Below, piece by piece: positions 35,601 through 43,898 of a stretch of 64,000 nucleotides of DNA. How positions within the stretch are numbered: position 1 is the first letter of the stretch; each line of letters starts with the position of its first letter. The position numbers and the translations under genes are program-made. Origin of the DNA: Streptomyces bicolor (lineage in GTDB: Bacteria > Actinomycetota > Actinomycetes > Streptomycetales > Streptomycetaceae); contig NZ_JOFS01000029.1 in NCBI RefSeq assembly GCF_000719285.1, positions 48,675 through 112,674 on the forward strand. Direction: 5' to 3'. The notes under the pieces were generated by a model. That model had not been told where the DNA came from and ran no database searches. It was given only the letters and a program-made list of their open reading frames with translations.

Positions 35601-37414
35601 GCGCCCATGCCTGCCTGGAACGCGCCCGCGCCGCCGACGAGGACCGCCGCGCCGCCCAGCGTGCCGCCGACGACGCGCGCCGCACCGCGCGCGCCCTGCG
35701 CGCCGAGCGCTCGGAGATCGCGGGCGCCCCCGACGACGTACCGGACACCGACGCCGATGCCCCGAACGCGTCCCTGCCCGCGCTCCGAGAGGCATACCGG
35801 GCCGCCTCCCAGGTGTACGAGAAGGTCGGCGTCGGCGCCGACCTGCGCGCCGAGCAGGCCCGTGCGGAGAGCGACGAGAGCGCGGCGCGCGCGGAACTGG
35901 ACCGGCTGAGCAACAAGGTCCGTACCCGCGCCGAGCAGCTCCTTCAGTCGCCCGACGGTTCCGACGGGCCTTCCCGGCAGGCAGCCGCCGCGCGCGCGGA
36001 GGAGCTGGTCCAGCTCCTGGAGACCCGCATGTCCAGCGCGAGCGAGCAGCTCGGCCGGCTGCGCGGTGAGGCCGAGCGGCACGCGCCCGAGGACGGTGAG
36101 ACGCACACCGAGCTGTCCGAGGAACTCCAGCCGCGCGACGCCGAGCACGCCCAGGCACTGCTGCGCACGGCGACGGCCGAACTCGCCTCCCGCACCGAGG
36201 CCTTGGCACAGACCCGGGAGGCGCACGCGGAGCTCCTCGAAGCGCACCGAGCCGCGGAGGACGCGGCGGGCGGCTTCGACGAGATCGCCGCGATGCTCCG
36301 AGACCTGCTTCGGGAACACGCCCCGGACGAGGAGCAGGAGACGCCGGAGCCCTACCCCGGCACCCTGGAGGAAGCCCGGCAGTCCGCTGCCGAGGCCCGC
36401 CGGTCATTGCGCGGCTGCGCCGCCGACCTGTCCGCCGCCGAGGCCGCCGTACGCGAGGCGAGCGACGTGCTCGTCCGGCACGCCAACTCCACGCGCTACG
36501 AGCAGGTGCGCACCCCCGCCCGCCAGCAGATCCGCGAGCTGCCCGCCTCGGCGCTGCCCGAGCACGCGCAGAAGTGGGCGGACGCCTTCGCGCCCCGGCT
36601 CCGTGTTCTCACCGACGAGTTGGCGCAACTGGAGCGCAACCGCGACTCGATCGTGGACCGGCTCCGCGGCCTGGTCGAGTCGGCGCTGGCGACCCTGCGG
36701 TCCGCGCAGCGGCTCTCCCGGCTGCCCGAGGGGCTCGGCGAGTGGTCCGGCCAGGAGTTCCTGCGCATCCGGTTCGAGGAGCCGGACCAGGCCACCCTCA
36801 CGGAACGGCTCGGCGAGGTCATCGACGAGGCGACGCGCGCTGCGGTGAAGAAGAACTCGGACCTGAGGCGGGACGGTATGTCCCTGTTGCTGCGCGGCGT
36901 CGCCGCTGCGCTTCAGCCGAAGGGCGTCGCCGTCGAGATCCTGAAGCCGGATGCCGTACTGCGGGCCGAGCGAGTGCCCGTGGGGCAGATGGGCGACGTG
37001 TTCTCCGGCGGTCAGCTGCTCACCGCGGCCATCGCCCTGTACTGCACGATGGCGGCCCTGCGGTCGAACGACCGGGGCAGGGACAAGCACCGGCACGCCG
37101 GCACATTGTTCCTGGACAACCCGATCGGACGTGCCAACGCGACCTACCTGCTGGAGCTCCAGCGAGCCGTTTCGGACGCGCTGGGCGTCCAGCTCCTCTA
37201 CACCACCGGCCTGTTCGACACCACGGCGCTGGCGGAGTTCCCGCTGGTCATCCGATTGCGCAACGACGCCGACCTGCGCGCCGGGCTGAAGTACATCCGC
37301 GTCGAGGAGCACCTCCGGCCGGGACTGCCGCAGCAGGCCCCGGCCGGGGAAGCGGTGCACAGCGAGATCACGGCGACACGGATGTTCAAACGGCCCGCAC
37401 CGGCGACAGGCTGA
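32681..37414 (+). CDS. SMC-like coiled-coil ATPase (MukB/MksB/JetC type)
   Basis: Protein of 1577 residues and the core of the system. Walker A is VLFLENGGGKSVLLKLIF (GGGKS at 66-70). From about 280 to 1330 it is Ala/Glu/Arg-rich coiled coil, broken near 630-860 by a hinge-like globular part (ILGALGDGGLLPPGPDVLAT, ELVDGVIITDPDTHARAREV) that is preceded by three 10-residue Gly/Lys repeats. The C-terminal head has the ABC signature FSGGQLLTAAIALYC (1441-) and Walker B GTLFLDNPIGRAN, where Asn1480 stands at the usual catalytic Glu position. The end TTGLFDTTALAEFPLVIRLR resembles other SMC-like ATPases. It follows the MukE-like gene by 54 bases. Likely role: DNA loop extrusion for chromosome upkeep or exclusion of foreign DNA. 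No JetD/topoprim gene is adjacent. Confidence 0.8.
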   Translation: MYELSRVRLYSIGPAGARYADTVLDLRGVGEPVPDPAPTQAEFFEEEPVGPPRRPAPAGVLFLENGGGKSVLLKLIFSVMLPGHRNTLGGASSGVLRKFLLADDCGHVALEWQHTLTGECVVVGKVSEWRGRQVSNDPRKFAEAWYSFRPGPGLSLDNLPVAESTAVRPPVEGQSGAQGRRRTMKGFRDAITEAGKAYPHLEVHWEEIHDRWIEHLGDLGLDPELFRYQREMNADEGEAAGLFAVKKDSDFTDLLLRAVTDTRDTDGLADLVSGFGNKLGRRAELIAERDFTAGSVDLLGRIVEAAEARSRARDIHAGAERRTRTLARRLSARGVQERVRAADLAQRVTAAAYAVTHAESGRERSALIAAELAYRHASLALAAAEKSAAAQKRELADARTLHSAWQAAEAVLRHRAAADRVARVAAAIQEAERDAAPALAARAKAAVDLVRALHAAAESAEALANEGEERSAALQEVSESAYRDSTAAATEAQRARSEVGHLRQRLSEVEQETAEAVRAGWLDDSAPDADPARAALAASDAEKTAVAAWDTAREASRRASEHAREAASAESRAELTAARAADAATAAVRSYDAERRLAEGLALEERLAELLSLTGESGVRRGSVPAPRAGDGGKGGASAHDAGKGGASAGDSGKESAAARDGAQVAPGVPAEGALTPEELDRFADELRELLDDAVSAAERQLFELRTAAADDARILGALGDGGLLPPGPDVLATVEFLGEQGIPALPGWRYLAQAVDPADHARVLAARPELVDGVIITDPDTHARAREVLSDAALLPRSAVAVGTAAALLAPTPAADASSGDVFLVPPNPAMHDEHAADEERHALRARATERDEEIRRLAARLGKDRELAARLASWRTGCPAGRLVELAQAARDTRAFAEESEAELAEARTVRAEADEAAAEAAQARDVRQEAAQKARRAADALAGLAFRLRERAGWQVKLRELADEATECEARAHACLERARAADEDRRAAQRAADDARRTARALRAERSEIAGAPDDVPDTDADAPNASLPALREAYRAASQVYEKVGVGADLRAEQARAESDESAARAELDRLSNKVRTRAEQLLQSPDGSDGPSRQAAAARAEELVQLLETRMSSASEQLGRLRGEAERHAPEDGETHTELSEELQPRDAEHAQALLRTATAELASRTEALAQTREAHAELLEAHRAAEDAAGGFDEIAAMLRDLLREHAPDEEQETPEPYPGTLEEARQSAAEARRSLRGCAADLSAAEAAVREASDVLVRHANSTRYEQVRTPARQQIRELPASALPEHAQKWADAFAPRLRVLTDELAQLERNRDSIVDRLRGLVESALATLRSAQRLSRLPEGLGEWSGQEFLRIRFEEPDQATLTERLGEVIDEATRAAVKKNSDLRRDGMSLLLRGVAAALQPKGVAVEILKPDAVLRAERVPVGQMGDVFSGGQLLTAAIALYCTMAALRSNDRGRDKHRHAGTLFLDNPIGRANATYLLELQRAVSDALGVQLLYTTGLFDTTALAEFPLVIRLRNDADLRAGLKYIRVEEHLRPGLPQQAPAGEAVHSEITATRMFKRPAPATG
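34571..34660 (+). repeat. Three exact-length 30-bp tandem units in the SMC gene
   Basis: Units begin with GAC at 34571, 34601 and 34631 and encode DGGKGGASAH, DAGKGGASAG and DSGKESAAAR (residues 631-660). They form a flexible basic linker between the first coiled coil and the hinge-like domain. Confidence 0.85.
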
Positions 37415-38964
37415 TCAGACGGCGTCCTTTTCCGGATCCGCGGCTTCCAGGCGGTGCTCGGCGAGGACGCCCGTCCGGTGCCGCTGGACGAACCAGTAGT
37501 ACGCGAAGCCGCCGCCCGCGATGACCGCGACGAACAGCACCGCGCCCCAGCGCAGATACCAGTGGTACGGGGCCGTCGCGTTGTAGACCGAGGCGCGCGG
37601 CCAGATCAGGTCGATCGTCATGCCCGCGCCCCACACCACGGCGACGACGTTGACGAGCAGCCCCCACCGGCCCAGGGAGAACTTGCCGTCACCCGCCGGC
37701 CGCCACTGCCCGCGCAGCCGGGCCACCAGCATCGGCGCGGTGACACCGAGGTAGGCGAGGTAGATCATGATGATGCCGATGCTCGTCACAACGGTGAAGA
37801 TCTGCGGCTGGCGAATGTTGACCACCAGGATCGACAGCGCCAGGACGCCGATGATCACGGTCGGCAACACCGGTGTCTGAAAGCGCGGGCTGACCCGGGC
37901 CAGCAGTGAGGACGCCGGCAGGTTGTTGTCCCGGGCCATCGCGAACGCCAGCCGGATCGCCGCCGTGTGGACCGCCAGGGCGCACACCGTGACGGCGATC
38001 AGCACGCACCACAGCATCGCCTTGCCGGCCGTCGGGCCGAGCACGTCGAGCACGATGTACTGCAGACCGTCCGTCGACAGCTTCTCGCCGTTGAGGCTGG
38101 AGACGCTCATCAGCGCGAGCAGCAGGATCAGGCCGCCCAGGACGAACGAGGCGACGATCGCGCGGATGATGGCGCGCGGCGCGTTGCGGGACGGGTCCAG
38201 GCATTCCTCACCGAGCGAGGAGGCCGTATCGAAGCCGTACATGACGTACGCGGACGCCAGCGAGGCCACCAGGAAGGCGCCCAGGTATCCGGCGCCGTGA
38301 CCCGCGCCGGTGCCGTTCGTCTCCATCACCACCTGCGGGCCACGCGTGATGTGGGCGGCGAGCAGGACGATCAGCACGACGGTGGCGATCAACTCGATGA
38401 ACACGCCCGCCGTGTTGATCCTCGCCATCAGCTTGACCCCGAAGGCGTTCACCAGTGTGGTGAACAGGATCAACACCGCGGCCAGGACGACCGCGTTGGT
38501 GGCCACGTCATACGTGCCGGTCCCGTCGCCCACGAGTTGGAAGGCCGAGGAGATCTGAGGGAGTGTCAACTGGTAGGCGAGCGCCACGGCCGAGATGGAC
38601 ACTATGGAGGCGATCAGCATCATCCAGCCCGCGAGCCGCCCAGATGCGGATTGCCCACCTTCTTCGACCAGTTGTAGACCGAGCCCGCCACGGGGTAGCG
38701 GGCGGCCAGCTCCGCGAAGCAGAGGGCGACCATGAACTGGCCGACGAAGACCATCGGCCACGACCACCAGTAGGCGGGGCCGCCGCTGCCGTAGCCGAAG
38801 TAGAACAACTGGAACGTGCCCGTCAGGATCGAGATGTAGCTGATCCCGGCGGCGAAGGTGTGAAAGTTGCCGAGCGTGCGCCTGAGTTCGGGTCGGTAGC
38901 CGAACTCGGCGAGTTCGGCGTCGTCGTGGCCATGGGGACCGGATGACTGCTCCGTGCGTGACAT
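37415..38964 (-). pseudogene. APC-family amino-acid permease gene broken by a frameshift
   Basis: The 5' part (start 38964, good GAGGAG site) encodes MSRTEQSSG..., helix 1 TFAAGISYISILTGTFQLFY and on to SVYNWSKKVGNPHLG, then leaves frame. The rest continues in another frame as GRLAGWMMLIASIVSISAVA through about ten more helices (YGFDTASSLGEECLDPSRNA, FAMARDNNLPASSLLARVSP) to the stop. The two fit together exactly if one G were added to the GGG run at 38641-38639. So a single base is missing, either a real mutation or a sequence error. The family is an APC amino-acid or polyamine permease. Its stop directly abuts the stop of the SMC gene. Confidence 0.8.
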
Positions 38965-39118
38965 GAGCGGACTCCTCGTGGGCCGGGGAGGGGAAGGCTC
39001 CCGCGGGGTGCCGGGATCACTGCGGCGGGCTGATCGAACCAACCTTGCGGTGAACGGCACCTGTCACACCAGATGCACTACGCCTCCCGCCTCTTCCCGC
39101 GGCGCCGGCCCGCCGTGC

Positions 39119-39766
39119 TCAGGAGTGCGACAACTGGCCGGTCCCGCCCCGGCGGCGTATTCGCTCCTGCGCGCGCTCGGCCTCGCGCGCCTGCCGTCGC
39201 GCCCGGCGCCGCTCGCGTCGCAGGGCGCGCGCCGTGCTGCTCGGTGTCGAGACCACACCATTGCGCTGGTTCCACACCTGGCGGGTCACCCAGACGTCGA
39301 GAGCGCTCCAGGTGGCCACCACCGTGCTGACCACACTGCTGATCACCATGGGGAACGCCAGCCACGACTCGGCCAGAGTGCACAGGAACGCCACCATCGC
39401 CTGGATCAGTGTCAACGCGATGATCAGCACCGCTCGCACCGCCGCTGTGCGCACCGGATCGGGCATCCGGCGCCGCCGAGCGGTCTCCTCCACCCACAAC
39501 GGCCGGTATGCCGACGGCACTTGGTTCGCTCCGCCGTCAACGGCCGTGGTCGTCCCCCCGCCCACCGATGCCTCGCCGCCCGAGCCGGCCGAAACGTCAC
39601 GCTCGTCCGCCCTCAACGCACTCACGCCCACCCGAACCTCTCGGCTGTCCGTCGTCTCGCGTTCGCCCACGGGAATGTCGTGATCCAGCGCTTCGGGGCC
39701 GCGCCGCGCCGTCATATGCGCCGCCGCGCCGTCCTCGGGCGCTTCGCGCCGCTCCGCCGTGCCCAT
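39119..39766 (-). CDS. Membrane protein with two helices and Arg-rich tail, unknown
   Basis: Protein of 215 residues. The first 105 residues are polar and low in complexity; two membrane helices follow (AVLIIALTLIQAMVAFLCTL and FPMVISSVVSTVVATWSALD); the C-terminus is strongly basic (LRRERRRARRQAREAERAQE). I recognise no family. It is divergent from the conservon and may share its control region. The start at 39766 follows GGGGAG; a GTG three bases upstream is also possible. Confidence 0.6.
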   Translation of the reverse strand: MGTAERREAPEDGAAAHMTARRGPEALDHDIPVGERETTDSREVRVGVSALRADERDVSAGSGGEASVGGGTTTAVDGGANQVPSAYRPLWVEETARRRRMPDPVRTAAVRAVLIIALTLIQAMVAFLCTLAESWLAFPMVISSVVSTVVATWSALDVWVTRQVWNQRNGVVSTPSSTARALRRERRRARRQAREAERAQERIRRRGGTGQLSHS

Positions 39767-40188
39767 CACCGTGTCACTCCCCACCGCCGACCGACCGCTT
39801 GCCCGTGTCCCGAAGACTCGGCTCCCCAGCGACTGCCCGGCTTGCGCTGTTTTACGCCGCCCGGGGACGGGATGCGGCTCCTGTGGCCCATTCCGCCCCC
39901 ATTTCCCGTACAGAAGGACGATCGACACGTCCCGAAGATTCCCGAGAAAGATAAAAATCCGGCCAACTGGCCTGAGGGGTCGGCCGGATCGGCCCTCGGG
40001 GCCGCCGACGGTTTGCGGGAGGCAATCTCCCGCAATGCCCGGACAACTCCCCATGTCTCGTCACTGGCGCGGAAGTTCAGATTCCGGTTGTCTCTTCGAG
40101 TTACTTGTGCGTCGGTAGTAGGCTCGCGCCAATTGTTGACGCACAGGTGTGCCCCCCTGACCGGTGGGGGTTTGAGCTGGGGGAGGCC
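39767..40188. other. Divergent control region before the conservon
   Basis: No gene is supported. TAGGCT at 40119-40124 is the best -10 for cvnA but the -35 is weak (TTCGAG). An inverted repeat ATCCGGCC / GGCCGGAT lies at 39957-39964 and 39982-39989. The stretch around 39940-39960 (AAAGATAAAAATCC) is unusually AT-rich and may hold the promoter of the minus-strand gene. Confidence 0.4.
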
Positions 40189-43035
40189 ATGCACTTTCGC
40201 GGGAAGTCGATCCGCCGGAAGATGGTGGCGCTGCTTCTCGTGCCGCTGGTGTCCCTGACCGCGATCTGGGGTTTCGCCACGGTACTCACGGGGCGAGGCG
40301 TGGCCCAGCTGTTCACGGTGTCGTCCCTCGTCGAGAAGATCGGCTACTCCACCGAGGACGCCGTCCGCGTCCTGCAGCAGGAACGCCGCCAGGCGCTGGT
40401 CTATCTCGCCGATCGCCGGGCCTCCGACGCACTGTCCGCGCTGCGTGTCACCCGGAGCGCCACCGACGCCGCCGTCGCCGAGATCCGCAAGAACGCCAAG
40501 GACCCCGACGTCCGCGACGGCTTGGACGAGGGCGCCAACGAAAGGCTCACCGCTGTCCTCGACGCCTTCGACGGCATCAACTCCCTGCGCCGCAGCGTCG
40601 AGGACGGAACGGTCACCCGCTCCCAGGCCCTCGGCCTGTACAACCGCCTCGTCGACCCCTGCTATGCCCTGTTGGGCTCCCTCGACGGGATCGACAGCGT
40701 GGCGATGGACAAGCAGGCCCGCGCCCTTCTCAACGTGACCCGCGCCCGCGAACTGCTCTCCCGCGAGGACGCGTTGCTCAGCTCCGCCCTGGTGGTCGGG
40801 AAGCTGTCCCGCGACGAGATACGCGACGTCTCCGACCTCGTCGCCCAGCGCGACCTCATGTACGACATCAGCCTGACGGACCTGCCCTCGTCCGAGCGCG
40901 AACGCTATGAACGCTTTTGGGACAACGCCTCCACCGCTCCCCTGCGCGTCGCCGAACAGGCCGTCATCTCCTCCCAGGCGGGCACGCCCGGCAGGGTCGA
41001 CGCCAAGAGCTGGGACACCGCTGCCGGCAGCGTCCTCAAAGAGCTCAGCAAACTCAACGACGAGGCGGGCGCGCGCTATCAGGACCGTGTGAGCCCCGTC
41101 GCCATGGGTGTCATCCTGAAGGCGGCCATCGCCGGCGTCCTCGGTCTGCTCGCCCTGCTGCTCTCCCTCTTCCTGTCCGTACGCATCGGCCGCGGCCTCA
41201 TCCGCGATCTGCGGCAGCTGCGCCTCGAGGCCCACGAGGCATCCGGGGTGCGACTGCCCAGCGTGATGCGCCGCCTCTCCGCCGGTGAGCAGGTCGACGT
41301 GGAGACCGAGGTTCCGCGCCTGGAGTACGACAAGAACGAGATCGGCGAGGTCGGCCAGGCCCTCAACACCCTGCAGCGCGCCGCCGTTGAGGCCGCCGTC
41401 AAGCAGGCCGAACTGCGCGCCGGTGTCTCCGAGGTCTTCGTCAACCTCGCCCGCCGCAGCCAGGTCCTCCTTCACAAGCAGCTGACCCTTCTCGACACCA
41501 TGGAACGCCGGACCGAGGACACCGACGAACTCGCCGACCTGTTCCGCCTCGACCACCTGACCACCCGCATGCGCCGGCACGCCGAGGGCCTGGTGATCCT
41601 CTCGGGCGCCGCACCCTCCCGGCAGTGGCGCAAGCCCGTCCAGCTCATGGACGTCGTGCGCGCCGCGGTCGCCGAAGTCGAGGACTACGAGCGCATCGAG
41701 GTCCGCCGCCTGCCCCGCGTCGCAGTCACCGGCCCGGCCGTCGCCGACCTCACGCACCTCGTGGCCGAACTCCTGGAGAACGCCACGGTGTTCTCCCCGC
41801 CGCACACCGCCGTCCAAGTCCTGGGCGAGCGGGTCGCCAACGGCTTCACCCTCGAGATCCACGACCGCGGTCTCGGCATGGCGGCCGACGCCCTGCTCGA
41901 CGCCAACCTCCGACTCGCCGAGACGCCCGAGTTCGAACTGTCCGACACCGACCGGCTCGGTCTGTTCGTCGTCAGCCGCCTCGCCCAGCGGCAGAACGTC
42001 CGCGTCTCGCTGCAGCCGTCACCGTACGGCGGCACCACCGCCGTCGTCTTCATCCCCGACGCGCTGCTCACCGACGACGTACCGGACACCAACGGCATCG
42101 GGTTCCGTCTCGACCGGCCCACGCCCTCGAAGGAGGCAGAGCTGGAGGAGGCGCGCCGCGCCGCCCTCGCCCAGGTGCCCGTCCGTGTGCCCGGTCTCCC
42201 CGCCCCCCTCCTCGACGGCCCGGTCGAGCTGGAGGCACCGGTCGACCTCGACGCCCTCAGCGACTTCCCGGACTCGCTCGACGAAGACGACGGCGAACGC
42301 GGCGGTCTCTTCCGTCCCCGTCGCACCTTCGCGCAGGGGGAGGACGAGGCGACCGGCCCGCTCGGCGCACATCCGGCCTCGGGTATCCACGGCGGAACGG
42401 ACCAGGCCGGCCCGGAGGACGGTGTGAGCGCGCCGGTCCCGCTGCCCCGCCGCAGGACACCGAAGCTGGTCAGCTCGCACGGACGCCCGGTCCCCGAGCA
42501 GCGTTCCCGGCGGGAGGAAGCGAACCCGGAGCCTTCCACGGGCCCGAGCCGCTCGGAGCAGAACGGCCTCGCTCCACTGCCGACCCGCCGTCGCGGTACG
42601 GGCGCCCGCGGTGAGCTGCCCGGCATGCCGGACCGGCTCGGCGACCGTGCCGACACATCGCCCCCCGCCGGGAACGATCGTGGCGAGCGGCCCGGGCCCG
42701 CGGCCCTCCAGAGGCGCAGGCGGCCCGAGATCGCGTCGAGCGGCCCCGACGACAGCGCCTCGAACACGGCCGCCGTCCCGCGGGAAACCGGCTCCGGCAC
42801 GGCGCCGCTGCCCCGGCGGGTACGGCAGGCCAATCTGGCTCCGCAGCTCAGGCAAGGCCCCGCACCACGTACTGAAGAGGGGACGGAGCTCGTCGAGCGG
42901 GACGCGGACGAGGTACGCAGCCGAATGGCCTCACTCCAGCGCGGCTGGCAGCGCGGCCGCCAGGAGAACGCCGCGGGCGACGACGCCCACAGCGGCACAG
43001 CACCACAGGGAACGACTAAGGGGGACGGTCGATGA
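40189..43035 (+). CDS. cvnA: Conservon sensor kinase-like protein CvnA with nitrate/nitrite-sensing domain
   Basis: Protein of 948 residues; ATG at 40189 after GGGGGAGG. A membrane helix at about 15-35 and another near 310-330 enclose an extracellular all-helical domain of the NIT type (EDAVRVLQQERRQALVYLAD). After the second helix comes a HAMP-like segment, the pseudo-H-box FRLDHLTTRMRRHAEGLVIL and an HATPase domain with LVAELLENATVFSPP (N box), IHDRGLGM (G1) and GLFVVSRLAQ with PYGGTTAVVF. The last 280 residues are disordered, Pro/Arg-rich, with the phrase PLPRR or PLPTRRR repeated. CvnA proteins team with CvnB, C and D in a membrane complex likened to G-protein-coupled receptors. Confidence 0.92.
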   Translation: MHFRGKSIRRKMVALLLVPLVSLTAIWGFATVLTGRGVAQLFTVSSLVEKIGYSTEDAVRVLQQERRQALVYLADRRASDALSALRVTRSATDAAVAEIRKNAKDPDVRDGLDEGANERLTAVLDAFDGINSLRRSVEDGTVTRSQALGLYNRLVDPCYALLGSLDGIDSVAMDKQARALLNVTRARELLSREDALLSSALVVGKLSRDEIRDVSDLVAQRDLMYDISLTDLPSSERERYERFWDNASTAPLRVAEQAVISSQAGTPGRVDAKSWDTAAGSVLKELSKLNDEAGARYQDRVSPVAMGVILKAAIAGVLGLLALLLSLFLSVRIGRGLIRDLRQLRLEAHEASGVRLPSVMRRLSAGEQVDVETEVPRLEYDKNEIGEVGQALNTLQRAAVEAAVKQAELRAGVSEVFVNLARRSQVLLHKQLTLLDTMERRTEDTDELADLFRLDHLTTRMRRHAEGLVILSGAAPSRQWRKPVQLMDVVRAAVAEVEDYERIEVRRLPRVAVTGPAVADLTHLVAELLENATVFSPPHTAVQVLGERVANGFTLEIHDRGLGMAADALLDANLRLAETPEFELSDTDRLGLFVVSRLAQRQNVRVSLQPSPYGGTTAVVFIPDALLTDDVPDTNGIGFRLDRPTPSKEAELEEARRAALAQVPVRVPGLPAPLLDGPVELEAPVDLDALSDFPDSLDEDDGERGGLFRPRRTFAQGEDEATGPLGAHPASGIHGGTDQAGPEDGVSAPVPLPRRRTPKLVSSHGRPVPEQRSRREEANPEPSTGPSRSEQNGLAPLPTRRRGTGARGELPGMPDRLGDRADTSPPAGNDRGERPGPAALQRRRRPEIASSGPDDSASNTAAVPRETGSGTAPLPRRVRQANLAPQLRQGPAPRTEEGTELVERDADEVRSRMASLQRGWQRGRQENAAGDDAHSGTAPQGTTKGDGR

Positions 43036-43469
43036 CCGCACCGAAGGCGACCGGCCACACCGCGACCAACCAGTCCGGCGAGCTCAACTGGCTCCTCGAC
43101 GACCTGGTGGACCGCGTCGCCAGCATCCGCAAGGCCCTCGTCCTGTCGGGCGACGGCCTGCCCACGGGGGTGTCCAAGGACCTGACCCGTGAGGACAGCG
43201 AGCACCTGGCCGCCGTCGCGTCCGGCTTCCACAGCCTCGCCAAGGGCGTGGGCCGCCACTTCGAGGCGGGCAACGTCCGACAGACGGTCGTCGAACTCGA
43301 CGACGCCTTCCTGTTCGTGACCGCAGCCGGCGACGGCAGCTGTCTCGCGGTGCTCTCCGACGCCGACTCCGACGTCGGCCTGGTCGCATACGAGATGACG
43401 CTCCTCGTCAAGCGGGTCGGGGTGCATCTGGGCACCGCTCCGCGCACCGATCTGCCCTCGGGCGGGTAG
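43032..43469 (+). CDS. cvnB: Conservon roadblock/LC7 protein CvnB
   Basis: Protein of 145 residues; ATG overlaps the cvnA stop (ATGA). The roadblock fold is visible: ELNWLLDDLVDRVASIRKAL, VLSGDGLPTGVSKDL, AVVSGF-like helix, and TAAGDGSCLAVLSDADSDVG. Such proteins dimerise and regulate the CvnD GTPase. Confidence 0.93.
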   Translation: MTAPKATGHTATNQSGELNWLLDDLVDRVASIRKALVLSGDGLPTGVSKDLTREDSEHLAAVASGFHSLAKGVGRHFEAGNVRQTVVELDDAFLFVTAAGDGSCLAVLSDADSDVGLVAYEMTLLVKRVGVHLGTAPRTDLPSGG

Positions 43470-43478
43470 TGGGATGGC

Positions 43479-43874
43479 ATGAGCGCTGAGGGTCAGGGAA
43501 GAAGCCACTGGTTCGACGACGAGGCCGGGCCGGTCGTCCGCCCGTACGCGATGACGCGCGGCCGCACCACCAGTGCGGCCCAGCACCGCCTCGACCTGAT
43601 CGCGGTGGTCGTGGCGGAGCCCCATGCGGACGATCCGGAAGCGGACTCGACGCTGTCCCCGGAACATGTGGACATCGTCGACCTGTGCCGCGACGCCCCG
43701 CAGTCCGTGGCCGAACTCTCCGCCGAACTCGACCTGCCCATCGGAGTCGTACGGGTCCTCGTCGGGGATCTCGTGGACGGGGAATTCGTCCATGTGAACC
43801 GGCCCGTACCGCCTGCCGAGCTGGTGGACGAGAGTATTCTGCGCGACGTGATCAACGGCCTGCGGGCGCTGTGA
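43479..43874 (+). CDS. cvnC: Conservon DUF742 protein CvnC
   Basis: Protein of 131 residues starting nine bases after cvnB. It opens with HWFDDEAGPVVRPYAMTRGR, the DUF742 signature, and contains a winged helix (IVDLCRDAPQSVAELSAELD with LPIGVVRVLVGDLVDGEFVH). It is probably the DNA- or protein-binding member of the complex. Confidence 0.93.
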   Translation: MSAEGQGRSHWFDDEAGPVVRPYAMTRGRTTSAAQHRLDLIAVVVAEPHADDPEADSTLSPEHVDIVDLCRDAPQSVAELSAELDLPIGVVRVLVGDLVDGEFVHVNRPVPPAELVDESILRDVINGLRAL

Positions 43875-43898
43875 GCGGCGTGGAAGCGGGGTAGTGAC

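Noticed and set aside
29279..39766. JetD-like (topoprim) nuclease gene to complete a Wadjet system
   Set aside because: All reading frames around the SMC operon are accounted for by gntR, the permease and a small membrane protein; none resembles a topoprim protein.
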